A stretch of DNA of 64,000 nt from Ignavibacteriota bacterium (GCA_025358305.1 JANYJZ010000033.1:62001-126000); one strand, 5' to 3'; positions 16,499 to 24,913 are shown, counted from the stretch's first letter. Notes: generated from the sequence alone by a model not told the origin. Numbers and translations are program-made.

Positions 16499-18175
16499 AT
16501 GACGCTTTCTCCTGCAACGCTTGCACGCATTACCGAAGCCCGCACCGTCGGCGGACTCCCCCCCGACCGCCATCAGGTTCCCTACCGCTCTGTCGGCGAC
16601 CTCCTCGCCCAGCAGGCCGCAACGTATGATCTCGCGCCGTGGCTCGATTTTTATCCCGACGACGGACCTCCCCTCCGGTATTCCTACCGGCAGTTTTACG
16701 CCGCCGTCTCTAGGACCGCCGACGATCTCGCTGGGCGGGGCATCTCACACGGCGACCGCATCGCGACGGTCTCCCACAATCACGCGGCCACGGTCATACA
16801 GTACTTCGCCGCCTGGATGATCGGCGCCGTCGTCGTTCCCGTCAATGTGGGTGAGGACGATAGGCGGATCGCCTATATCCTCGAGAACTCGGGGTGCAAG
16901 CTCGCATTCGTCAGGGACCGGTATGCGGACCGCATCGGAAAGATCCTCGCCTCCCTTCCGTCCGTCGCGCTCGTCCTCGTGGGAGACGCGTGGGGCGCCG
17001 GGGCCGAGGCACCTCCAGCTGCAATCGAGCGGCACGCGCGCGTGGCGATCGACGATGAGGCGCTCATCGTCTACACCTCCGGGACGACCGGGCTTCCCAA
17101 GGGCGTGGTCCTGACGCATTACAATCTCCTGGTCGACGCGAAGGAGATCGGGCTCTGGCACGCGATGAAGCCCGGGGACCGGATGATGTGCGTCCTCCCC
17201 ATCCATCACGTGAACGGCACGGTCGTCACGCTCCTGACGCCGCTCTACTACGGCGGAAGCGTCGTCCTCCATCAGAAGTTCCATTCGAGCAGGTTCTTCC
17301 CCTCCATCGCCCGAGACGCGGTCCAGGTCGTCAGCGTCGTGCCGACCCTCCTGCAATTTTTGCTGCACGAGCGCTCCGATCTCTCGGCCCTCGACCTCTC
17401 GCACTTGCGGCACATCATCTGCGGCGCGGGCCCCCTCACCGTCGAACTCGCGCAGAATTTCGAATCGCATTTCCACATTCCGATCGTGCACGGCTACGGG
17501 CTCTCGGAGACGACGTGCTACTCCTGTTTTCTCCCTTTGGACCTCGCGCCCGAGGAGCACCGGCGCTGGCTCGGAGAGTTCGGCTTCCCTTCGATCGGCG
17601 TGCCGATACCATGCAACGAAATGGCGATCCACGACGACCAAGGCTGTGCGCTTCCCGAAGGAGCGAAGGGCGAGATCGTCATTCGGGGCCACAACGTCAT
17701 GCGATGGTATTTCGGGGATCCGCAGGCGAATGAGAAGACGTTCGCCTACGGGTGGTTCCGGAGCGGGGACGAAGGATTCTGGAAGCAGGACGGCCGCGGA
17801 CGACCCTTCTTCTTCATCACGGGACGGATCAAGGAGCTCATCATCCGCGGCGGGACGAACATCTCCCCCTTCGAGATCGACGAGGCGCTCATGCACATGC
17901 CGGGGGTGAAGGCGGGCCTTGCCGTGGGATTCGAGAACGACTGGTACGGGGAGGAAGTGGGCGCCTACATCCAGCGGGAGGAAGGCGCAGTAGTGTCAGA
18001 GAAGGATGTGATCGATTACTGCAGAAAGATCTTTTCGTATCAGAAATGCCCGAAGGTCGTCCTCTTCGGCGACGACATTCCGGTCACCTCGACCGGAAAG
18101 TACCAGCGCAACAGGCTCAAGCCGCTCTTTACGCCGTGGAAATCGACGCAGTTCACCGAGAGCGCCCGGCACTGA
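16499..18175 (+). CDS. AMP-forming acyl-CoA synthetase/ligase
   Basis: 558 residues from ATG 16499; a GTG at 16478 overlapping the previous stop would add seven. ANL-superfamily motifs: P-loop YTSGTTGLPKG (192-202), HGYGLSETT, RSGDEGFW, ITGRIKELIIRGGTNISP, and the C-terminal catalytic lysine region TSTGKYQRNRLK. It adenylates a carboxylate and transfers it to CoA. Substrate is unknown. As last gene of the homogentisate operon it could activate acetoacetate or an aromatic acid, though it resembles CaiC/long-chain ligases more than acetoacetyl-CoA synthetase. It converges on the next gene, with only 4 nt between stops. Confidence 0.85.
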   Translation: MTLSPATLARITEARTVGGLPPDRHQVPYRSVGDLLAQQAATYDLAPWLDFYPDDGPPLRYSYRQFYAAVSRTADDLAGRGISHGDRIATVSHNHAATVIQYFAAWMIGAVVVPVNVGEDDRRIAYILENSGCKLAFVRDRYADRIGKILASLPSVALVLVGDAWGAGAEAPPAAIERHARVAIDDEALIVYTSGTTGLPKGVVLTHYNLLVDAKEIGLWHAMKPGDRMMCVLPIHHVNGTVVTLLTPLYYGGSVVLHQKFHSSRFFPSIARDAVQVVSVVPTLLQFLLHERSDLSALDLSHLRHIICGAGPLTVELAQNFESHFHIPIVHGYGLSETTCYSCFLPLDLAPEEHRRWLGEFGFPSIGVPIPCNEMAIHDDQGCALPEGAKGEIVIRGHNVMRWYFGDPQANEKTFAYGWFRSGDEGFWKQDGRGRPFFFITGRIKELIIRGGTNISPFEIDEALMHMPGVKAGLAVGFENDWYGEEVGAYIQREEGAVVSEKDVIDYCRKIFSYQKCPKVVLFGDDIPVTSTGKYQRNRLKPLFTPWKSTQFTESARH

Positions 18176-18179
18176 ACCG

Positions 18180-18950
18180 TCAGAAGATGAACGTCCCGAG
18201 ATAGATGCCCGTCGTGAAACGGAACCCCTTCGGATTGACGCCGTCGGGAACGCCGGTGATGTCGTAGCGGTCGTCGAGCTTCCAGCTGTTTCCTGCAGTG
18301 CCGAGATAGCTTACGCCGGCCCGCAGACCGAGCCACCGCATGACCGCCACTTCCACCCCGACAGAGGGTTCATAGAGAAAGAAGGAGCCTTCCAGCGTAC
18401 GCGAAAATTCCGCGGTAGGCTGGGAACTCCCGTACTCGCTCCAGAGATCGCCCCAGACCTTGCCGGTCCCGTTGTCCCGGGTCATGTTGAACTTCATGTT
18501 GCCGCCCCCGAGCATCGTGCCGACGGTGAAGTCGAGCCGGGGAATGACGGGCACGACGTAGTCGAAGGTCACGCCCCCGAGCCCCACGGAGAGCTTCACG
18601 GTCCGGCGGGTGTTCGAGGAGAGTTCGAGGGAGGAGGACTCCATGCTTCCCCCGGCGCCGATGCCGCCCACGCGGAGGTTCGGAACGAAGAGAATGTAGG
18701 CGTAGCCCTGGATCCCCGACATGTAGAGGCCGTTCTTCGAGAACGTCGCTGCGTTCGAGGCCGCGAGGACGGCGTTCACGGGGTCGAGATCGAGAAAGAG
18801 CCACGAAGGGGTGACCCCGGCCGCGAACCCCAGCTTCACCTGGGAGGAGCGCTTCGGCGGAACCGGATCCGGATGGTCGTCGATCTGGGCAAGCGCGGGA
18901 GAAACGGCGAGGATGAATCCGGCGGCAAAACACATGAACCAACGACGCAT
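18180..18950 (-). CDS. predicted outer-membrane beta-barrel protein
   Basis: 256 residues with a signal peptide (MRRWFMCFAAGFILAVSPALA). The rest alternates hydrophobic and polar residues in strand-length stretches and ends in G-T-F-I-F, a typical OM insertion end. AGGAGA lies 8 nt before the ATG. I do not recognise a named family. It is divergent from the DUF1207-like gene across a repeat-bearing intergenic region. Confidence 0.7.
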   Translation of the reverse strand: MRRWFMCFAAGFILAVSPALAQIDDHPDPVPPKRSSQVKLGFAAGVTPSWLFLDLDPVNAVLAASNAATFSKNGLYMSGIQGYAYILFVPNLRVGGIGAGGSMESSSLELSSNTRRTVKLSVGLGGVTFDYVVPVIPRLDFTVGTMLGGGNMKFNMTRDNGTGKVWGDLWSEYGSSQPTAEFSRTLEGSFFLYEPSVGVEVAVMRWLGLRAGVSYLGTAGNSWKLDDRYDITGVPDGVNPKGFRFTTGIYLGTFIF

Positions 18951-18991
18951 GAAGTACTCTCCTAGGAAATGGTTGTTCGCAAAGTCCGATC

Positions 18992-19020
18992 AATGTACCA
19001 AAATATCGAAAGAGTTACAA
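18992..19020 (-). promoter_or_regulatory. promoter of the 256-aa OM protein gene
   Basis: TTGTAA (19015-19020), 17 nt, TACATT (18992-18997), minus strand, about 42-nt leader. Confidence 0.65.
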
Positions 19021-19030
19021 CAACGCGGCG

Positions 19031-19185
19031 TGCATTCCCGTTACCTGCATTCCCGTTACCTGACATTTCTATCGAGTCCAATACCTGACATTTCTATCGA
19101 GTCCAATACCTGACATTTCTATCGAGTCCAATACCTGACATTTCTATCGAGTTCAATACCTGACATTTCTATCGAGTTCTAACAC
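19031..19185. repeat. two adjoining tandem repeat arrays (2 x 15 bp, then 5 x 25 bp)
   Basis: 19031-19060 holds two exact copies of the 15-mer TGCATTCCCGTTACC. Directly after, 19061-19185 holds five 25-bp units that begin TGACATTTCTATCGAGT and end CAATACC. The first three are identical, the fourth has one C-to-T change and the fifth diverges at its end. The array lies between the two divergent promoters and does not overlap either. There are no spacers, so it is not CRISPR. The rest of the 18951-19279 gap holds only the two promoters. Confidence 0.92.
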
Positions 19186-19211
19186 TACCGAGTTTCTCCA
19201 TGCATTTCCCG

Positions 19212-19240
19212 TTGCGTATCGCACCTCTGAGTGGTATATT
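19212..19240 (+). promoter_or_regulatory. promoter of the DUF1207-like gene
   Basis: TTGCGT (19212-19217), 17 nt, TATATT (19235-19240). Leader about 33 nt. Confidence 0.65.
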
Positions 19241-19279
19241 CTTGCATGCATCCACTTCCACAGAACCGAGTTTGACCTC

Positions 19280-20140
19280 ATGATCCGAGCGTTCCTCGTT
19301 CTCCTTTGCACCATGATCTGCGTACGCCCCTGCGCCTCTCAGTTCACGTTCCTCCCCGAAGGTTCTCACTTCGCGCCACTGAAGGCGAACATCCAGGAGG
19401 CGCGCATCGGGGTGTTCAAATTCTCGGAAGTAGGCGATATGAAGGTCGACATCGGCAACTCGATCGACCTCATCGGCTTTCGAGGGGGGGCTGATGCTCG
19501 CCTTGGGGTCACGGTGGGGATCGATTTCATGGCCTACGCGTTCACGACGGGCGCACAGGGCCTGCGCCTGCAGATCGACGCCATCGACGGCTTTTTCGGC
19601 GGCAACATGACGGCGTCACTCGGCGGCGACTCGGACCGCGTCACCGCGCGGCTGCGACTCCTCCATCACAGCGCGCATCTTGTCGACGGACATTATTCCG
19701 TCGCCGCCGGAGCGTGGCTCGACAACCGGCAGCCGGTCGCCTTTACGAGGGACTTTGGAGAGCTCGTCCTGGCCCGCGAAGGAGAGACCGGCGCGATGCG
19801 CGTGCGGTACTACGCAGGGACCTCATACGCGACGCTCGTCCGACCGTCTCCCATCGAGCGTTTCGCCTATCTCGCAGGCGTCGAGCTGTCGACGCCCGCG
19901 ATCATCGGAGCGCTCTGGTCGCGCCCCGTGAACCTCTTCACCGCCTACCAGCTCACGCTGACCGGGGTCGAACGCTATGCGGCGTCGCACCAGGTGCAGG
20001 CGGGGGCGAAGTTCGGGGACTGGACCGGCAAGGGTCCGACGATCTACGTCGCCTACTATACCGGCCGGCACATGTTCGCGGAATACTACAACGAACGCAT
20101 CTCGACCGTCGGCGTCGGCTTCACCGTCGACTTCTTTTAG
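19280..20140 (+). CDS. secreted/outer-membrane protein, DUF1207-like
   Basis: 286 residues with a signal peptide (to about residue 20) and then FTFLPEGSHFAPLKANIQEA. This start motif resembles the DUF1207 family, whose members begin with a short 'FLP...FxPLxAdPrEp' segment. Repeated amphipathic strands and the ending TVGVGFTVDFF suggest a barrel. Function is unknown. It converges on the HD-domain gene with 9 nt between stops. Confidence 0.65.
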   Translation: MIRAFLVLLCTMICVRPCASQFTFLPEGSHFAPLKANIQEARIGVFKFSEVGDMKVDIGNSIDLIGFRGGADARLGVTVGIDFMAYAFTTGAQGLRLQIDAIDGFFGGNMTASLGGDSDRVTARLRLLHHSAHLVDGHYSVAAGAWLDNRQPVAFTRDFGELVLAREGETGAMRVRYYAGTSYATLVRPSPIERFAYLAGVELSTPAIIGALWSRPVNLFTAYQLTLTGVERYAASHQVQAGAKFGDWTGKGPTIYVAYYTGRHMFAEYYNERISTVGVGFTVDFF

Positions 20141-20149
20141 GAGCGAAGA

Positions 20150-20701
20150 CTAGACGAGCCCTAGAGGCGCGGCAGCTTCCCTCATCGCATCGATGACGAA
20201 CCGGATATGCTCGTCCTGCGGGACACCGAGCTCGGCCGTGCCCTGTGCGATATCCTCTCTGCTGACATTCCTCGCGAACGCCTTATCCTTCAGCTTCTTC
20301 TTCACGGAAGAGACCTCGAGGTCCGCGATCTTGTTCGGACGGATGAGCGAGCAGGCCATGATGAAGCCGCAGAGTTCGTCGCAGGCGAAGAGGGCCTTCG
20401 CCATGCGCGACTCGCGCGGCACGCCGGTATACGACGCGTGGCCGAGGATGGCCTGGCGGAGATCCTCCGGGTACCCGCGCTCCCGGAGAATCTCCGACCC
20501 CTTGAGCGGGTGGTCGGGGGCGTTGGGATACATCTCGTAATCAAAATCGTGAAGGACGCCGGTCATCCCCCAGAGCTCCTCGTCCTCCCCGAACTTCTTC
20601 GCATAGGCGCGCATCGCCGCTTCAACGGCGAGCATATGCTTGAGAAGGGCGTCGCTCTTTGTATATTCGTTGACGAGCTGCACTGCGTCGGTGCGTGTCA
20701 T
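20150..20701 (-). CDS. HD-domain metal-dependent phosphohydrolase-like protein
   Basis: 183 residues from the ATG at 20701, chosen because AGGGA lies about 7 nt upstream. The HD signature is present: His22, His51-Asp52 (GVLHDFDYE), His64 and His88 (LGHASY). The HDIG-type single domain is common in proteins hydrolysing nucleotides or phosphoesters. The substrate is not predictable. A longer reading frame upstream lacks support and overlaps the likely promoter. Confidence 0.85.
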   Translation of the reverse strand: MTRTDAVQLVNEYTKSDALLKHMLAVEAAMRAYAKKFGEDEELWGMTGVLHDFDYEMYPNAPDHPLKGSEILRERGYPEDLRQAILGHASYTGVPRESRMAKALFACDELCGFIMACSLIRPNKIADLEVSSVKKKLKDKAFARNVSREDIAQGTAELGVPQDEHIRFVIDAMREAAAPLGLV

Positions 20702-20743
20702 GGATGGTCCCTGTGCGTCTGGAGGAGAATAATGCTGTGCTGA

Positions 20744-20772
20744 AAGATTGCATTTTTTCTTGAGACTTGCAA
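20744..20772 (-). promoter_or_regulatory. possible promoter of the HD-domain gene
   Basis: TTGCAA (20767-20772), 17 nt, AATCTT (20744-20749), minus strand. The -10 lacks the first T. Confidence 0.4.
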
Positions 20773-20793
20773 CGGGCGAGCCCTCCACGTACC

Positions 20794-20822
20794 TTGAATC
20801 TTCATGTGAATCTTCCTATATT
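20794..20822 (+). promoter_or_regulatory. promoter of the O-methyltransferase gene, implying a leaderless mRNA
   Basis: TTGAAT (20794-20799), 17 nt, TATATT (20817-20822). The predicted start is near 20829, 2 nt before the ATG at 20831. There is no Shine-Dalgarno, which is consistent with leaderless translation. Confidence 0.65.
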
Positions 20823-20830
20823 TCTTCCCC

Positions 20831-21457
20831 ATGGACATCACCCATCCCCAGATCGCGCGCTACCTCGACCGCGTCACGCCGCGGCGCGACAGCGTCCTAT
20901 GTTCGATGGAGACATACGCACACCGGCGCTCGTTTCCAATCGTCGGCCCTCAGGTCGGGCAGCTCCTCTGGATACTCGCGCGGACGTCCAAGGCGACCCG
21001 GGTCCTCGAGCTCGGCTCGGGGTTCGGGTATTCGGCCTACTGGTTCGCGAAGGGCATGGGCCCGAAAGGCAGGGTCTACTGCACGGAAGGCGATCCCGAA
21101 AACGTGCGCCGGGCCGAAGAGTATTTCCGCCGCGGAAGGATCGGCTCCCAGATTACGATCTTGACCGGAGATGCGCTCGACTCCATGGACGAGATCGACG
21201 GCACGTTCGACATCATCTTCAACGATATCGACAAGCACCAGTACCCGGCGGCGTTTCGGAAAGCGCTCCCTCGGCTGCGCAAAGGGGGCCTCCTCATCAC
21301 CGACAACGTCCTGTGGAGCGGCAAGGTCACGCGCGGACCATTCGACGCGAAGACCGCGGGCATCGTGAGCTACAACCGGAGCATATTTTCTTCCAAGAAA
21401 CTCTTCAGCACGATCGTCCCCGTCCGGGACGGCGTCGCGGTCAGCGTGCGAGTGTAG
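20831..21457 (+). CDS. SAM-dependent O-methyltransferase (family 3)
   Basis: 208 residues with the AdoMet-binding motif VLELGSGFGYSAYWFA (about 60-75), the acidic motif YCTEGDPENV, and FDIIFNDIDKHQYPAAF plus LLITDNVLWSGKV, as in caffeoyl-CoA/catechol-type O-methyltransferases. Substrate is probably a catechol or other phenol. A small zinc-ribbon-like gene starts 3 nt after its stop and is cotranscribed. Confidence 0.9.
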   Translation: MDITHPQIARYLDRVTPRRDSVLCSMETYAHRRSFPIVGPQVGQLLWILARTSKATRVLELGSGFGYSAYWFAKGMGPKGRVYCTEGDPENVRRAEEYFRRGRIGSQITILTGDALDSMDEIDGTFDIIFNDIDKHQYPAAFRKALPRLRKGGLLITDNVLWSGKVTRGPFDAKTAGIVSYNRSIFSSKKLFSTIVPVRDGVAVSVRV

Positions 21458-21460
21458 CCG

Positions 21461-21709
21461 ATGATCGTGACGGTCCTTGCGGTCTCATTCCTCTGTCTCG
21501 TGGGATTTGTCGCCTATATCGGCTACAAGACCGTCATCAGGAGCGCCTCGCCGACAAAGGAAGAGCTCGCAACGGAACGGTGCACGATCTGCCGAGAACG
21601 CATGGCGAAGGAACTTCTCGTGGAGCGGCAGATCGGCGATTACAAGCTCCTCTACTTCTGCCGCACGTGCATTCTCGGGCTCAACGCCGACCTCGGCAGC
21701 AATCCCTGA
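21461..21709 (+). CDS. small membrane-anchored CxxC/CxxC protein
   Basis: 82 residues: one N-terminal membrane helix (VLAVSFLCLVGFVAYIGYKT) then a short soluble part with two cysteine pairs, CTIC and CRTC, about 26 residues apart. The layout suits a zinc ribbon or redox site. Three nucleotides separate it from the methyltransferase. No named family recognised. Confidence 0.7.
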   Translation: MIVTVLAVSFLCLVGFVAYIGYKTVIRSASPTKEELATERCTICRERMAKELLVERQIGDYKLLYFCRTCILGLNADLGSNP

Positions 21710-21722
21710 GGCCGTTCCGCCC

Positions 21723-22709
21723 TCACCACTCTTCCTGTTCGAATGCGATTCCCATCTGTTGTGCAATGTGCCGGATATCGGACATGAGGTGCGGATTCCC
21801 GCAGGTCATGATGACCGTCGCGCCGGGAACCATACGTGCGCGGAGCGCCCCCAGATCATGATGGGCGGGAAGAACGGGTGCGAGCGCCTTCCGAAGAAGA
21901 TCCTCTTCCTTCCGGCCGTCTCCCCCGGCCGCCACCGCTTGGCGCAGGTCCTCTTCTTCCTTCAACGGCATGTCAAAAACGGACCGGAGCACATTGTTCG
22001 CCCGGCCTCTGCCGGGGGCGTTCTCCGCCGGATCTGACGCCGTGGGCCGCGTGATCGTCGGTAGGTATGCAAAGTCGATCTTCTGCGCCCGTTCGATCGC
22101 GCAGAGCTCTTCGTGATAGCCGAGTTCGCCGGCTGTACGATTCGTATGAAGGAGCGTGAAGCGCTGGCTTCGGCCCCTGCCCTGGCGGGCGTCATGGTCC
22201 GCCTGCTTGATCATCGAGGCGAATGGCGCGAGTCCGGTCCCCGTCCCGACAAGGATGATGTTCTCAAACCCCACCGCTCTCCTCTCGAGCGTGAACTCCC
22301 CGACGATCTTGTTGACGTAGAGGAGCGAGCTGTCGGAGTCCGGGTCGATGGCAAAGATCGATTCCGAGAGTCGCCCCGGGGTCTCCGTCCGGATGAGTTC
22401 GAGCACGATGTAGAACTCAACATACCCGTCGCGTTCCGTCTCGAAGGGGGCGGATGCGATCGAGTAGGAATGCATGATGGAACCGCGGCGGATATTCCCC
22501 GCCTCGTCCTGGTCGTAGACGTACGTCACCGTGCCTCCCGGTCCAACCTGCTTCTTCGTCAGCTTGCAGTTGTCCCGGGAGAGGGCCATATACTGGCCGG
22601 AGCGATAGGGAGGAAATGTGCCCCCCGGTTCCGGCGCGACGCGAAAGATCTCGAGGATGGGCGAGAGCGGCCTCCGCTGGATCACCCGGCCCATTTTCTT
22701 TTCTGCCAT
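21723..22709 (-). CDS. ferredoxin-NADP reductase-like flavoprotein
   Basis: 328 residues with an FAD-binding barrel (GQYMAL near 39-44; HSYSIASAP at 80-88) and an NAD(P)-binding half (VGTGTGLAPFASM, TCGNPHLM). Fold and motifs match FNR/oxidoreductase families. The usual R-x-Y-S flavin motif reads H-S-Y-S here, so the arginine is replaced by histidine. A long insertion after about residue 225 is unusual. TTTAGGAG lies just before the ATG. It is transcribed from its own promoter, although it lies downstream of the SDR genes on the same strand. Confidence 0.85.
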   Translation of the reverse strand: MAEKKMGRVIQRRPLSPILEIFRVAPEPGGTFPPYRSGQYMALSRDNCKLTKKQVGPGGTVTYVYDQDEAGNIRRGSIMHSYSIASAPFETERDGYVEFYIVLELIRTETPGRLSESIFAIDPDSDSSLLYVNKIVGEFTLERRAVGFENIILVGTGTGLAPFASMIKQADHDARQGRGRSQRFTLLHTNRTAGELGYHEELCAIERAQKIDFAYLPTITRPTASDPAENAPGRGRANNVLRSVFDMPLKEEEDLRQAVAAGGDGRKEEDLLRKALAPVLPAHHDLGALRARMVPGATVIMTCGNPHLMSDIRHIAQQMGIAFEQEEW

Positions 22710-22735
22710 GATCTCCTAAAGAAATATTCGTGGAT

Positions 22736-22764
22736 ATTGTACGGACTTTGCCGGAAAGGTGCAA
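22736..22764 (-). promoter_or_regulatory. promoter of the FNR-like gene
   Basis: TTGCAC (22759-22764), 17 nt, TACAAT (22736-22741), minus strand. Leader about 20 nt ending in a good ribosome site. Confidence 0.7.
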
Positions 22765-22797
22765 ACCGGCTGTGACGGCGGGATGGGGGTAGGGAGG

Positions 22798-23523
22798 TCA
22801 GGCTTTAGGGTTCGTGGGGCGGATGTCGATCTCGCTCACCATGGTGTTCCTCGGCAGCCGAAGCGCGTCGAGGGCGACACGTGCGATCGTGTCGGCGGAC
22901 GGGATCGCCGACGAATGTTTCATCTGATGCGAGGGACCGGAGAACGCCGTATCGACGGAGCCGGGGCAGAGGGTGATGACGCGGATATTCTGGTCGCGCA
23001 CTTCCAGGAGGAGGCAGCGGGAGAACCCTATGAGCGCCCATTTTGTTGCGGCGTACCCGGCGCCCCCGGTGAAGGCGTTCCTTCCGGCGAGCGACGAAAT
23101 ATTCACAATGTCTCCTGACTGGGCGCGCGTCATATACGGGAGGACGGCTCTGGTACAGAGGAACACGCCGCGCATGTTCACCGCCCACATGGCGTCAAAA
23201 TCGGCCGTCGTGAGCTTCGCGACGGGAACGAACGAGCCGATGCCTGCGTTGTTGACGAGGCCGTCGACCGTTCCGAACCGGTCGGCGCACGCTTGAACCA
23301 AGCGCTCCACGCTAGACTCGTCGGAGACGTCGGCGACAACGGGGAGTGCGGCGCCCCCGAGGGCGGCGATCTCATCGCCAACCTTCGAGAGCTCCGAGGC
23401 GGTGCGGGCAGCAACAACGACGTTCGCGTGCTCGGCACCGAGGGCGAGCGCGATGGCGCGCCCGATGCCGCGGCCGGCGCCGGTGACGATCCATGTCTTT
23501 TGTGCAAGAATTGACGCGGTCAT
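22798..23523 (-). CDS. short-chain dehydrogenase/reductase
   Basis: 241 residues from ATG 23523. Classical SDR: TGAGRGIGRA (14-23), NNAG (91-94), Ser144, and Y157-x3-K161 in GYAATKWAL. Its tail, SEIDIRPTNP, resembles the tail of the neighbouring SDR. As the last gene in the pterin block it may act on a pterin side chain, but a generic ketone/alcohol substrate is equally possible. Confidence 0.88.
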   Translation of the reverse strand: MTASILAQKTWIVTGAGRGIGRAIALALGAEHANVVVAARTASELSKVGDEIAALGGAALPVVADVSDESSVERLVQACADRFGTVDGLVNNAGIGSFVPVAKLTTADFDAMWAVNMRGVFLCTRAVLPYMTRAQSGDIVNISSLAGRNAFTGGAGYAATKWALIGFSRCLLLEVRDQNIRVITLCPGSVDTAFSGPSHQMKHSSAIPSADTIARVALDALRLPRNTMVSEIDIRPTNPKA

Positions 23524-23584
23524 AGGATCCGATACAAGGTGGGTATGGCAGTGTCGAAACGGATGCGTGTGGGCACGTCGGGTA

Positions 23585-24298
23585 CTAGCCGATATCCCCC
23601 TCTTGGGGCCGGACCACAAGCTCCTCCACGATGCAGTCGTCCGGCATGAGATACGCCGCGAGCACGGCTTCGGCGACGCTCCTGGGGGACATCATCCGCT
23701 TCCCGAACCGCTTCCGGTCCTCCGGGCTCCACATAGCGGTCTCGGTGGCCCCGGGGAGGACGTTCACGACCTTGATCTTGTAGGGCCGCATCTCTTCCCG
23801 GAGGACCTTCGTGAGGGCGTGCATGCCGGCTTTCGCTGCGGAATACGCAGACGAGCCGGTGAACGTGGCGACCGCTGCGGTCGAGTGGATGCTGATGACC
23901 CACCCCTTCTTCCGCCGGACCATGGAGGGAAGGACCGCCTTGATGCAGGTGATCTGGCCCGCGAGGTTCACCGCGAAGAGGTCGTGAAATTCCGAGAGCG
24001 AGGTATCGAGGAACGACTTGAAGACGGTCACGCCGGCGTTGTTCACGAGAACATCGATGGCGCCGACGCGGTTCTGGATCCGGACGACCGTCGCGAGGAT
24101 CGAACGGGGAAACGAGATATTGCACGGGAAGGCGTGGGCCCTCCCACCGGCGAGCGTAATCTCCTTCACCGCCGACTCGAGCTCGCGAGCGCTGCGCCCC
24201 GACAGACAGACCTCCGCCCCGACCGACGCGAACTGTTTCGCGATCTCACGGCCGATGCCGCGTGATGCGCCCACGACCCAGACGACAGGCCGATCCAT
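23585..24298 (-). CDS. SDR resembling Chlorobium-type sepiapterin reductase
   Basis: 237 residues from ATG 24298, chosen because AGGGAAAG lies 8 nt upstream; ATG 24325 is an alternative. SDR motifs: VVGASRGIGRE, NNAG (86-89), Ser139, and Y152-x3-K156. The C-terminal stretch IVEELVVRPQEGDIG and the preceding MMSPRSVAEAVLAAYLMP resemble, from memory, sepiapterin reductase of Chlorobium tepidum, which ends in a similar EE-xx-RP-xx-GDI. The gene follows GTP cyclohydrolase I and PTPS. It would reduce 6-pyruvoyl-tetrahydropterin/sepiapterin to a biopterin-type cofactor. The family is certain, the substrate an inference. Confidence 0.78.
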   Translation of the reverse strand: MDRPVVWVVGASRGIGREIAKQFASVGAEVCLSGRSARELESAVKEITLAGGRAHAFPCNISFPRSILATVVRIQNRVGAIDVLVNNAGVTVFKSFLDTSLSEFHDLFAVNLAGQITCIKAVLPSMVRRKKGWVISIHSTAAVATFTGSSAYSAAKAGMHALTKVLREEMRPYKIKVVNVLPGATETAMWSPEDRKRFGKRMMSPRSVAEAVLAAYLMPDDCIVEELVVRPQEGDIG

Positions 24299-24329
24299 GC
24301 GGGTCTTTCCCTGACGTCGCTTCATGGCG

Positions 24330-24911
24330 TCAGGCGAGAGGGCGAATGATGAGTTTCAAGAACTCGTTCCGCGTGCGCTCGTCGTCGCGGAACGATCCGA
24401 GCATGGCGCTCGTCGTCGCGACCGAATTTTGCTTCTCGACGCCGCGCATCATCATGCAGAGATGCCTGCCCTCGATGACGACGGCGACGCCGTCCGGCTC
24501 CAGCGCATTGTAGAGCGTCTCTGCGATCTGCTGCGTCATCCGTTCCTGCACCTGGAGGCGCCTGCTGAACATCTCCACGATTCTGGGGATCTTGCTCAGG
24601 CCGATGATCTTCCCGTTCGGGATGTACGCGACATGGGCCTTCCCGTAGAACGGCAGCATGTGGTGTTCGCACATGCTAAAGAAGTCGATGCCCTTGACAA
24701 TGACCATCTCGTCGTACTTTTCCGTGAAGACCGCGCCGTTGAGGAGGGCCCCGATGTTCTGGCCGTAGCCGCTCGTGAGGAACTCGTACGCCTTCGCGAC
24801 GCGCCGGGGGGTCCTCACGAGGCCTTCGCGGGCGGGATCCTCGCCGATGAGCGTGAGGATGTTCTTGATCGACCCCTCGAGTGCGGACGGTCGTGCCGTT
24901 CGTTTTGCCAT
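24330..24911 (-). CDS. folE: GTP cyclohydrolase I
   Basis: 193 residues. It has the zinc ligands Cys81, His84 and Cys152 ([30 protein letters not shown]) and [14 protein letters not shown] of the type IA enzyme. It converts GTP to 7,8-dihydroneopterin triphosphate, the first step of folate, queuosine and tetrahydrobiopterin synthesis. The ATG lies 2 nt after the PTPS stop, with GAGG 6 nt upstream, so the two are translationally close. The neighbours point to biopterin rather than folate here; no folB/K/P genes are nearby. Confidence 0.97.
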   Translation of the reverse strand: MAKRTARPSALEGSIKNILTLIGEDPAREGLVRTPRRVAKAYEFLTSGYGQNIGALLNGAVFTEKYDEMVIVKGIDFFSMCEHHMLPFYGKAHVAYIPNGKIIGLSKIPRIVEMFSRRLQVQERMTQQIAETLYNALEPDGVAVVIEGRHLCMMMRGVEKQNSVATTSAMLGSFRDDERTRNEFLKLIIRPLA

Positions 24912-24913
24912 GG

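Noticed and set aside
19061-19185. CRISPR-like array
   Set aside because: The 25-bp units are contiguous with no spacers and there are no cas genes; it is a simple tandem repeat.
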